Assembly: GCA_936450465.1 (NCBI GenBank)
Contig: OW388303.1
Coordinates: forward strand, 5,705,193-5,769,192
Source: Gibbula magus
Lineage: Eukaryota > Mollusca > Gastropoda > Trochida > Trochidae
Direction: 5' to 3'
DNA: 64,000 nucleotides
Part shown: positions 53,495 to 64,000 of the stretch, piece by piece
Layout of the letters: every line of letters starts with the position of its first letter
Position numbering within the stretch: position 1 is the first letter of the stretch
Position numbers and translations under genes: made by a program
The notes under the pieces: model-generated
What the model saw: the letters and a program-made list of their open reading frames with translations, nothing else
Database searches by the model: none
Told to the model about the DNA's origin: nothing

Positions 53495-54227
53495 AGTTTA
53501 TACCCCCCTAATACCTATTTAATTATGTAATATATATGTACAAACTTATGCATTTGTGTATGTGTGTGTGTGTATGTGTGTGTGTATGTGTGTGTATGTC
53601 CCTACTTATTTTATATTTTAATAATACTATTTATCTTATCAGTAATATTTTATTGTGTATTGTGTCTCGTAAGCCTATGTAGGCTGGACTTTGCTTTTTA
53701 ATTTGCTGTGATTATAAATTGCCTGTAATATGTATAAATGCAAAGTGTGACACTTTAATAAACTAATTTTTCTTCTTTCTTCTTTCTTCTATATTAAAGG
53801 ACGAGGTTGATAATACGTCTTGTACCTTAAGCTAAATGACTTAAACATGGATACTCATGCACAAAAGTGAAATTGGCAAAGAAGCACAAATAATGCTCAA
53901 TGTCACATTCTCTGAAATCACAATATATAAAACATAACGTTCTTGCTTTTAACAATATTTGTTCATGTACTTTAAAAGATACTTGGTGTTAAAAATTTTG
54001 GTTGTCCTATATAAAAGTCTCTCACCAAATGCATACATTTTCAACAGGATGATTACACCATAATAATAATTATCATAGGATATATCAATGTAGAAAACAA
54101 GAAAGGTCATGCTTGATATTTATGTGAAGTTTGCTAAGAGATATACACAATGAATACATGAAGTGCAGAGCCATAACATTTAGGTATCATTTATCAAGAA
54201 AACCACATGTGATAACTTGGGGTTAAT

Positions 54228-55759
54228 ATGAACACACGAAATGTTATGATATATGGAGAATGTGGCAGGTTTCCGCTAATCATACATTCTCAGGTTAAAG
54301 TACTCAAATACTGGCTAAGACTTTTAAGTATGCCTTCTTATCGCATACCCCAAAAATGTTATGAAATGATGATTTTATATGACCAAAATGGACACAAAAA
54401 TTGGGTAACGGATTTAAAAAATGTTTTATTCACAACAGGTTTAAATCACATGTGGTATGAGTAGAACGTTGACTTTCCTACAACCTTTATAAGTTAAATC
54501 ACGCAAAGACTAAAATATATATACCAACAAAACTGGCTTAACAAACTTTCCCTTTCCACTAAATGGGATTACTATTCAACTCTTAAACCATACATTTATA
54601 CCAAGCTTATTCTATCATGTGTTACTCTTAAAACATTTAGAGTAAGTTTATCACGTTTCCGATGCTCGTCACATGCCTGGTAGATTGAAAAAGGCAGATA
54701 ATTTAAACAAAAAGAGAAGATAGATTATGTAAATCATGTAATATCAATGTCCCAGAAAACGAATATCATTTTTTCCCTCGTGTATCCATTGTACAATGAA
54801 TTACGCAGAAAACGGACAAATTCACGTCATTATTAAATTGTAGTAATCTTAATATAATTCAGAATCTTGCTATGCACATATACTACGCAATGAATTTGAG
54901 AAAAGAATCATAACAAATAAGCGTACTAATAGCATGTATATTTACTTGTATTGTACATGTACCTTTATATGATGTACTACAGACCTGTGGCCTTTAAGTA
55001 TTCAATAAAGATTGGCACTCTCATATTAATGAAATGATTTAACAAATTAGCCCAATGGTAAATTGACTTCGTAGTTTTAAATACAGATTGTCTCGCAAAA
55101 CTCTTGAAAATATTACAATTCCCTCATTTTGCCTTTATTTGATTATTGCTCCCATCTTTGGGACACTTGCCCAAATGAACAATCGAAGTCACTAGAACAC
55201 CTTCATTTTGATGTGGTGATGTTATAGGTACCAGTCACTCGAAACTATCTGTAAATAATGAGACAAACCAGACCTCCTTAGCGAAAAGAAGACAAACATT
55301 CAAATTAACCTTTTTAAAAATGACTAACCATATGGTTCCAGACTATCTTTGTAATCTCGTGCCAGGGAATGTATCTGACAACACTAACTATAACCTTAGG
55401 AATAATGACAATTTTCAGACTATACGATGTAAATCTGTTTATTACGATAATTCGTTTCTGCCCGATACAATCAAGTTGTGGAATAATCCTTCAAATATCA
55501 CAAATACTTTCTCTGATGGGCAGTTTAAGAACCTAATCAAACCACAGGCAGAAACTTATACAATGTTTGATTTGAATTACGGTACGCGATTCTGTCAAAT
55601 CATTCACTGTCGTCTTAGATTAGGATGCAAAATCCCCACTGTTCCTGCTCACATGTCTGTGAGGATGCCTTCCATTTCTTTTTCATGTGTCCTGAATATA
55701 GTAACATTCCATACGAATCATATTTCTACATTAAAGGTTTTCCATACGGGATGTGCTAA
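54228..55759 (+). pseudogene. Two nested LINE C-terminal relics, long form (spacer F)
   Basis: This has the same layout as 42153-43655 but keeps the bridge GCTCGTCACATGCCTGGTAGATTG (in part, at about 54664-54687). The second relic's 147-codon ORF is at 55320-55766, ending a few bases after the last readable motif. Confidence 0.6.
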
Positions 55760-56096
55760 ACGGTAATAACTCAATATCGCACGAGAGGAATACGAATATT
55801 CTAGAGTCAGTTCATCATTTTATTATTTATCAAAACGATTTTATTCTTAACATTATACTTCATGTTTGTCTTACTTGTATTATCTGACCACGAAACAAAC
55901 AAACACATATAGATTATTCAATACTATATTTAATTGAATGTTTTTGTGTACAACATTCTGTTTAAATGTGAACCTATATATTATGTACTCTGAAGGGGCA
56001 TTAATATAAGTCATTTAGGCTTGTTTGCCAATCCTTATCAATTGAATAAAATATGTTTAAACCATATACACAATGCGTGAATGGATTGGCCAACAA

Positions 56097-56234
56097 GCTC
56101 TGAAGAGCTTATTTAAAGGTCGCTCTATTGAGCAATTACATGGTGGAAATATAAAATGTATCCCCCAAAAGTGTGTTCCACAGGAGATATTGCTTGTGTG
56201 AGATCAAGCGATATCTCCTAGGATATATCGTTTA
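56097..56234 (+). repeat. 138-bp repeat (spacer F)
   Basis: It matches the D/E form, with CTATTGAGC as in A-C. Confidence 0.55.
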
Positions 56235-56458
56235 GGCAGTAGATTTTGAACAATGCCCTGTCACCGTCAACTACATGACATCATAATACTTTTACATCAT
56301 CGAGTAATGACATCACAATGCTATGATGTCATGATCATGATGACGTTACAATGCTATGACCATACCCCGCTGGAAGTCAAATGGCAAAGATGTGCTAAGG
56401 GATGAACACTATTTTCACTTAAACATAATAAGAATAATTTTGGTTGATAAATACAATC

Positions 56459-56532
56459 TCACCCTCGTGTCTTCTGATATCAAATATATCAACTCGTGTT
56501 GATATATTTGATATCAGAAGACACTCGGGTGA
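56459..56532. mobile_element. 74-bp foldback element (spacer F)
   Basis: The arms are perfect. Confidence 0.6.
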
Positions 56533-57285
56533 AATTCTCTATATATTTAGGATCTGGCGCCTATGGGTATAACCATTTTAAAAAAATGAATGTTTTTATC
56601 ACTTCTACTTCAAGTACTGACCCTTTTACAAGTTTAAAGTACCTTGAATGTGCCACAGCATATATCCTAATCATGATTTCAACAACCTTCAAATATGAAG
56701 GGAGTATCTTCTGTGGGAAGATAATGTAATATGATTTTAAAAAGTTATTAACCTCGTGCGATTTTGTTTCATTAATATCATATATTTGGAAAACAAAACA
56801 TATTATTGTATGCTCGTCAAAAGGTGGCATAAAATATTTGTTGTACGTATGATGTGCATGTTACTCGAACAGATGTGTATATCATGTGTTTGTGCTGAGC
56901 AGTACTTTTCATACACGTAACCTAAATTCTTAATTATGCTTGAGTAGTTATTTCACTACACAACCCTGACTCAAATTATAAGCGGCATTGAGCACTGTCA
57001 TATGTGAATAATAATATCTCACAGTAAATTTGTATAATTATCATCTCCTTCGTGTGTATGTATTATAGCTTATACCCCACTTCCGGTCTCGTTGCCATGG
57101 TTTCTTTTGTTACAACAGTAGGTGTATTAGCCGATACCGTAGGTGTATTTCTGATATACCTGCACTTGTTTGAGACACCTTCTATTTTAATTCAAATTAC
57201 TTGCTAAACACATTTTACACAATAATATCTATACACGATTTAAATCGAAGTCAAGATATTCTAAAAAATTTTGCATGTTTCAATC

Positions 57286-57355
57286 GAAACCTGGAATCGA
57301 ACCAGTGACCTCTATCTTTCCTGCCCAGAGATCCACCCACCCAGCCATGAGGGCA
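57286..57355 (-). repeat. tRNA-derived SINE-like head (spacer F)
   Basis: The B box GGTTCGATTCC (57303-57293) is intact and the following bases CCAGGTTTCG improve tRNA likeness relative to spacer D. Confidence 0.5.
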
Positions 57356-58800
57356 GATGAAAATTGATAACATTTTTCTTGACCAATTGATTAAGGTTTG
57401 TATACTGCCTGAAATAATATGTGTGGTTTGTTTGTTTGTGAATGTCATTGGTAAGTATTTTTGGGATGCAAACTGTCTTACACATATTGAATTTAGTTTG
57501 TTTATTCTCAAAACTCAGGTCATGTGACATTTGCCATTAGCTCTGTTGTGAAGCTAGTATATTTCAGCGAGATGCACGGTCGATCGTGATCCGTGCATGA
57601 TGCGCATGCTTTTTCTGAAGCACGCTGACAGTTTCGTATGTGAGGGTCTTAACCACTGAGTTTATATAAAAAAAAATCAAAGTTTATAAAAGTTTCATAT
57701 TTTTGTTATTTTCAGAATAAAAATGTTCTTTGCAAAAGAAACTCGACAGGAGTGGGGTATACGTCAGATGTACCCACCCACGATTCTTGAAATAAATAGG
57801 TGTATCAGCCAATGCCCTCGGAAAAGAGTGGGTACATCTAATACAAATTTCGGCCATAAATCAGTATGTAAATATATATTTATTTTCAAGGTTGATTTAA
57901 CTCTGTCAACTGTAACTATTATATAACATTATTGGTAAGTAAACACTGTGAGAAATTTTACAATTCTTTTAAAATGTTTAACTGCACATTCGCACATAGT
58001 TCATTTATCTAAATCAATTATCTTGAAAATATATTCAACTGTATATATGAGAAGGCTTTGTTTCACCTATGCTAAATCCTTTCTGTCATATGACATATGT
58101 AGAATCCTAATCAAGCAATAAATCCTATTTTCAGTGTACAGCAACAGCATCCCTATATATTATAGTAAATTTCAGACATAAAGGAAAAGTTATATCTATT
58201 GTCAATGTCGATTTTATTCTGATTACTTTACATATTATCGTTAGGTAAATACTGTGAGAAATGTTGCATTTCATTTTAAAAAATTGGACTGTACATTTCT
58301 TGCTCATTTCATGTTTGTACAATTGATGATGTATTTATATCAATTATTTTGAGAATATATTCAACTGTATATAGGAGAAGTCCTTGTTTCACTTATGCTA
58401 AATCCTTTCTGTCATTAACATATGTAGAATCACTATTTGCAGTGTACAGCAACAACATCTCTATTGGAGGTGACGTTATGTCATACTTCTGGGTGTTGCA
58501 CATGTCTCACTCATAACGGCTTTAATATATGCTCGTTGTATTAATTAACTTTTAAGATACATGTATCAGTACCATGAGTAATTGTTTTATCTTCAAACAA
58601 ATATAATTTGTTCTTATAGTATTCAAATAAACAAATAGAGTTTACAAAATAAAATTTCTTACAAATAGACAATATGAAAACAGATACATTTATTGAAATG
58701 TTGATTAAGTGTTTAATTTGTTTCTTTTAATTGACCCGTCGTTGAAATATACATGAAATCATTACAACTGTTTGAGAGGCATTCTAGAAGTTGGTGTGAT

Positions 58801-58893
58801 GAAGAAGGCACCGATTTTATGGATGATCAACTTCTTATTAACAATTATTGTGTTAATAAGAAGTTGATCATCCAAAAATACTGTGCCTTCTTC
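58801..58893. repeat. 93-bp hairpin downstream of copy 7
   Basis: The arms are intact. It lies 520 bp from the stop codon of copy 7. Confidence 0.6.
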
Positions 58894-59412
58894 AGGAAAC
58901 CATTTACATACTATATTTTAATTTCGCAAACAGTGAATATAATTCAGTTCACAGATATTTCCCTTACGGGTGAATGAAGACAACAAAACATATTATTTAT
59001 ATGGTTTATTAAAACAAGCAAAACATGAACAAAGTGACCCCATATCAAACGTCACATCACAAGAAATATATTGTGTTTATTCGCTCCCAAGAACAGAAAT
59101 GTTTAAGAAATGGTAAACATACATCTACGTCAACAATTGATTACTTAGTAAAATAGTATGTACATGTCACTCATCATCATAGTTCCCGTTTCAATAATTA
59201 AGAACACAAACTGATTATGTTGTATAAAAATTAAGTGGTGTTACAGCAGCCACATGATGGAACATTGTGTATGTCTACCGGATATCAGTTTCATGCAAGA
59301 TGTTATAAATAATGACCAATGCTCATTTAAGAATAAAAGTAAGATAGTCTATAAGAAAATTATTCGCTTTTCATTTAGAAATAAAACATTATATATTGTA
59401 TCTTCACTGGTG

Positions 59413-60954
59413 TTACTGCTTTCGAATGGGTTTACATTTCCTCATGTTTATTCTGCACAGCTGACGTCCAACTTGACATTTACAATATCGTCCACATTTT
59501 GGTTTGGTCGGGTCACGTGACTTGGTGGCCTGATACCACGCCCCTCTCGCATGGATGACTCCTTTGACATCTTTACAACCAATCCGAACACAGCAACAGT
59601 CGTCCTTGGACCACTGAAACAAAACAAACATTGATAACAGGTTCCTTAACCTATGAATTCATCCAATATGTTAATACTTGCAAACAAGAGTTACCCTTTC
59701 TTATTTACTTATACCCACTTGCATCCAACATGTTGTACAATCTGTATCTTAGTTGTCACATATCATTGGGATGTACGTAGATCAGAATGTATTTAACGCA
59801 TTTTTGCAGATTATGAACGGAACCAATGCATGCCCTTCCTTGCTTCAAGAGAAAGAGTATTTATGTTGTATATATTACCGTATAGTAATTGACAGTCTGA
59901 GGGGAAATTAAGGTTTAAAAGAGTCACATATTCTGATGTTTACTTTCGTCATTATCACAAATGATATTTCAAATAGTGAATAAAGTTTGAATATTTATTG
60001 TTATTGTGAGGTATGTTGAATTTATAATTCTGAAGCATGGGACAAACTGATTTAATTTTTCTATTCAACAGCATTGTATGTAATATAATAATAATACTGT
60101 GTACTTATATCGCGCTAGCCTCCATACACCAAGTGCATGCTCAAAGCGCTACAGACATTATTACCCTGGTATAAAGACCAACATCGTTCCTTTTTTCATT
60201 CTCAACTCCCTTTGGAGTATGCAACCTGGTCTGCCAATTACGGCGCTCCAAGGTTATCTGTCACATTGCCTGCACTTCCAAACCAGGTACTCAATTGTAC
60301 TGCTGAGTGAACAGAGGCACATTTCGAATAAAGTCTCTTGCCCAAGGTGACACCACGAGCCTCTCAACTCATGTCTCAGTGTGGGGCAGGGAATCACCCT
60401 TCAAACTCTCAGTTTTCATTCAGCAATGAGGCGGGTAACCCACCCATACAGCGAGCCACGCCCGTTGTTGCTGAACTTAACTGATAGCGGTCGAATGAGC
60501 TATGAACTATGCACAGGACCACGTGCCACCACAATGTAAGAAAACATCTATGATATTGTCACTTTGTATAGCTGCGTTAACGGAATGGTAATATCTGTGA
60601 TAGGTTTGCAGAACAGAGTACTATACTCGTATTGAATAACAACATATTTATGCAAATGAAAGCGTCGTAGTTTCATTGGAACGAGTGTAAACGAAATCTT
60701 TATCTCACCTGTTGACATAACTTCTCCTGTCTCAAGCCAAGTTTAATCTTGCACGTGTGGATCTCTGCTGCTTTCAGTTCGCCCTCCACACATGTATATA
60801 CATCACACCTGTGAGGATAGTTCTCTCCGTTCTTGATCTTCCGTACGCCCGGAACAGGTAGTCTACAACCTTTTTTCTTCATTTTCTTCGGCTTTTGACA
60901 AGTGCTTGCTGTAATAAGAACTACAAGTAGAAATACCACTGCGAATCCTTTCAT
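59413..60954 (-). CDS. Gene copy 7: secreted 14-cysteine protein, two exons (60954-60709, 59613-59413)
   Basis: This copy is intact, and its protein is identical to that of copy 6. The 1095-bp intron carries the same 451-bp retroposon at the same position. Exon 2 has one silent change (GAT for GAC at codon 15). Splice sites are CAG|GTGAG (60709/60708) and TTTCAG|TGG (59614/59613). The alternative upstream ATG is at 60960. The near identity of the 6 and 7 units over many kilobases points to a recent duplication or gene conversion. Confidence 0.85.
60083..60533 (-). mobile_element. 451-bp retroposon in the intron of copy 7
   Basis: It is flanked by the same ATGTA duplication (60078-60082, 60534-60538) and has the same length as in copy 6, so it was inserted before the two units separated. 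Confidence 0.65.
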
Positions 60955-61165
60955 TGTCATTCTCAGTGGATAGAGTGTTGCTACAGCTCCAGTTAAACGA
61001 GTTGAACGAGATGTCTTCACGTCAGTTTGCCAATGATGAGAGTTGTGTGGCTGCAGAGTTTTACCTGATGTTTGGCTTATACTCCGAACTGAATGCGGGA
61101 GCTTTTATATGTATGCACCGTTCCATTATGGCAGCTAATTAGCTAATCCTGCTCAGCTGGGTAGT
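60955..61165 (-). promoter_or_regulatory. Promoter and leader of gene copy 7
   Basis: The TATA complement is at 61102-61109. The start-site word TATACTCCGAACT and the palindrome AGCTAATTAGCT (61133-61144) are as in copy 6. Confidence 0.6.
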
Positions 61166-61903
61166 GAGTGTTAATCTACCTGTCAGGTCAACTATCCTTT
61201 CATCTTAATTAAGCCTAAGTGTTTGTTTAAAGAATGCTCTAATTAAGCACATGTTTGTCCTAAAGCGAGGTTTTCATGAACCGGTTTACATTATTTGCAC
61301 ACACGAAATTTACACTGTTGTGTGAAGTATAAAGATAAAAAAAAAACATATGTGTAGAGAGAAATTATTTAGTTATCCATGACAATTCAAAGTATTATAT
61401 TTCTTTTAATTTCACAAAGCATTGTTTTTTGTAGACGTTCCTTGTGTTCTTTCACATACTGTGAATATATTAAAGGACGAGGTTGATAATACGTCTTGTA
61501 CCTTAAGCTAAATGACTTAAACATGGATACTCATGCACAAAAGTGAAATTGGCAAAGAAGCACAAATAATGCTCAATGTCACATTCTCTGAAATCACAAT
61601 ATATAAAACATAACGTTCTTGCTTTTAACAATATTTGTTCATGTACTTTAAAAGATACTTGGTGTTAAAAATTTTGGTTGTCCTATATAAAAGTCTCTCA
61701 CCAAATGCATACATTTTCAACAGGATGATTACACCATAATAATAATTATCATAGGATATATCAATGTAGAAAACAAGACAGGTCATGCTTGATATTTATG
61801 TGAAGTTTGCTAAGAGATATACACAATGAATACATGAAGTGCAGAGCCATAACATTTAGGTATCATTTATCAAGAAAACCACATGTGATAACTTGGGGTT
61901 AAT

Positions 61904-63433
61904 ATGAACACACGAAATGTTATGATATATGGAGAATGTGGCAGGTTTCCGCTAATCATACATTCTCAGGTTAAAGTACTCAAATACTGGCTAAGACTTT
62001 TAAGTATGCCTTCTTATCGCATACCCCAAAAATGTTATGAAATGATGATTTTATATGACCAAAATGGACACAAAAATTGGGTAACGGATTTAAAAAATGT
62101 TTTATTCACAACAGGTTTAAATCACATGTGGTATGAGTAGAACGTTGACTTTCCTACAACTCTATAAGTTAAATCACGCAAAGACTAAAATATATATACC
62201 AACAAAACTGGCTTAACAAACTTTCCCTTTCCACTAAATGGGATTACTATTCAACTCTTAAACCATACATTTATACCAAGCTTATTCTATCATGTGTTAC
62301 TCTTAAAACATTTAGAGTAAGTTTATCACGTTTCCGATGCTCGTCACATGCCTGGTAGATTGAAAAAGGCAGATAATTAAAACAAAAAGAGAAGATAGAT
62401 TATGTAAATCATGTAATATCAATGTCCAAGAAAACGAATATCATTTTTTCCCTCGTGTATCCATTGTACAATGAATTACGCAGAAAACGGTCAAATTCAC
62501 GTCATTATTAAATTGTAGTAATCTTAATATAATTCAGAATCTTGCTATGCACATATACTACGCAATTAATTTGAGAAAAGAATCATAACAAATAAGCGTA
62601 CTAATAGCATGTATATTTACTTGTATTGTACATGTACCTTTATATGATGTACTACAGACCTGTGGCCTTTAAGTATTCAATAAAGATTGACACTCTCATA
62701 TTAATGAAATGATTTAACAAATTAGCCCAATGGTAAATTGACTTCGTAGTTTTAAATACAGATTGTCTCGCAAAACTCTTGAAAATATTACAATTCCCTC
62801 ATTTTGCCTTTATTTGATTATTGCTCCCATCTTTGGGACACTTGCCCAAATGAACAATCGAAGTCACTAGAACACCTTCATTTTGATGTGGTGATGTTAT
62901 AGGTACCAGTCACTCGAAACTATCTGTAAATAATGAGACAAACCAGACCTCCTTAGCGAAAAGAAGACAAACATTCAAATTAACCTTTTTAAAAATGACT
63001 AACCATATGGTTCCAGACTATCTTTGTAATCTCGTGCCAGGGAATGTATCTGACAACACTAACTATAACCTTAGGAATAATGACAATTTTCAGACTATAG
63101 ATGTAAATCTGTTTATTACGATAATTCGTTTCTGCCCGATACAATCAAGTTGTGGAATAATCCTTCAAATATCACAAATACTTTCTCTGATGGGCAGTTT
63201 AAGAACCTAATCAAACCACAGGCAGAAACTTATACAATGTTTGATTTGAATTACGGTACGCGATTCTGTCAAATCATTCACTGTTGTCTTAGATTAGGAT
63301 GCAAAATCCCCACTGTTCCTGCTCACATGTCTGTGAGGATGCCTTCCATTTCTTTTTCATGTGTCCTGAATATAGTAACATTCCATACGAATCATATTTC
63401 TACATTAAAGGTTTTCCACACGGGATGTGCTAA
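61904..63433 (+). pseudogene. Two nested LINE C-terminal relics, long form (spacer G)
   Basis: The layout is as in spacer F, but a two-base loss near 63100 (ACTATAGATG for ACTATACGATG-type) splits the second relic into two short ORFs (62995-63210 and 63150-63440). Confidence 0.6.
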
Positions 63434-63770
63434 ACGGTAATAACTCAATATCGCACGAGAGGAATACGAATATTCTAGAGTCAGTTCATCATTTTATTAT
63501 TTATCAAAACGATTTTATTCTTAACATTATACTTCATGTTTGTCTTACTTGTATTATCTGACCACGAAACAAACAAACACATATAGATTATTCAATACTA
63601 TATTTAATTGTATGTTTTTGTGTACAACATTCTGTTTAAATGTGAACCTATATATTATGTACTCTGAAGGGGCATTAATATAAGTCATTTAGGCTTGTTT
63701 GCCAATCCTTATCAATTGAATAAAATATGTTTAAACCATATACACAATGCGTGAATGGATTGGCCAACAA

Positions 63771-63908
63771 GCTCTGAAGAGCTGATTTAAAGGTCGCTCT
63801 GTTGAGCAATTACATGGTGGAAATATAAAATGTATCCCCCAAAAGTGTGTTCCACAGGAGATATTGCTTGTGTGAGATCAAGCGATATCTCCTAGGATAT
63901 ATCGTTTA
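63771..63908 (+). repeat. 138-bp repeat (spacer G)
   Basis: It has GAGCTGATTTAAAGG at its left end, the same variant as the junction copies at 7699 and 20455, so those may derive from a G-like spacer. Confidence 0.55.
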
Positions 63909-64000
63909 GGCAGTAGATTTTGAACAATGCCCTGTCACCGTCAACTACATGACATCATAATACTTTTACATCATCGAGTAATGACATCACAATGCTATGA

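Larger units (their letters stand above)
49367..53790 (+). mobile_element. CR1/L2-like LINE, 5'-truncated in ORF1, ORF2 intact
   Basis: The element enters in the middle of an ORF1 coiled coil and runs through a complete ORF2 to a 3' UTR with TG-rich microsatellite (53553-53599), the hairpin AAGCCTATGTAGGCT and a TTCTTCTTTCTTC tail. The empty site is known from spacers B and C (ACTGTGAATATATTAAAGG). Any target duplication is at most ATAT. It has endonuclease and RT but no RNase H, so it differs from the I-like LINE of copy 2. Confidence 0.8.
49061..58800. repeat. Array spacer F, interrupted by a LINE
   Basis: Spacer DNA runs from 49061 to 49366, is interrupted by a CR1/L2-like LINE, and resumes at ATATTAAAGGACGAGG (53791). 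Downstream it carries the full set of E-type modules and 1.4 kb of unassigned AT-rich DNA (57360-58790). It is the closest relative of spacers E and G; differences are mostly single bases. No host gene is evident. Confidence 0.7.
61166..64000. repeat. Array spacer G, cut by the window end
   Basis: It shows the uninterrupted form of the DNA that the LINE splits in spacer F (CACATACTGTGAATATATTAAAGG near 61460). The LINE relics, 138-bp repeat and start of the CRE-like cluster follow. The array probably continues beyond the window. Confidence 0.7.

Overview
The window is AT-rich animal nuclear DNA: spliced genes with GT-AG introns and TATA boxes, non-LTR retrotransposons, foldback elements and no operon structure. 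The retroelement types (I-like and CR1/L2-like LINEs, retroposons ending in a GCGC stem-loop tail, a Ginger-like element with a CXC domain) fit a marine lophotrochozoan, most likely a mollusc. That assignment is inference, because no species marker is present.

The backbone is an array of one small host gene. Each full copy has two exons (246 bp and 201 bp, phase-0 intron) and encodes a secreted, basic protein of 148 residues with 14 cysteines after the signal peptide. Seven copies are visible. Copy 1 (5930-7037) is on the + strand and the other six are on the - strand. Copies 1, 4 (30585-31693), 6 (47310-48850) and 7 (59413-60954) are intact. Copy 2 (8088-8333) is exon 1 only, copy 3 (21239-23786) has exon 1 split by a transposon, and copy 5 (38405-39490) has a stop codon in exon 2.

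Between genes lie long, highly similar spacers that carry a fixed order of repeat modules: LINE C-terminal relics, a 138-bp repeat with a palindrome, a CRE-like site cluster, a 74-bp foldback, other short elements, and a 93-bp hairpin downstream of every exon 2. Bases 1-7836 are an inverted copy of 20455-29710. The DNA between them (7837-20454) is a truncated third unit, so the left half of the window is a large imperfect palindrome.

Younger mobile elements interrupt the array. A complete I-like LINE with ORF1, EN-RT-RNase H ORF2 and a SINE-like 3' UTR (8482-15437, - strand) sits at the predicted transcription start of copy 2. A Ginger-like element (22194-23628) lies in exon 1 of copy 3. A 5'-truncated LINE tail with a 25-bp minisatellite is at 39789-41540. 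A nearly complete CR1/L2-like LINE is at 49367-53790. A TA-flanked MITE is at 35996-36451.

The coding content is therefore one secreted-protein family plus retroelement proteins. The spacers hold no other gene I can support.
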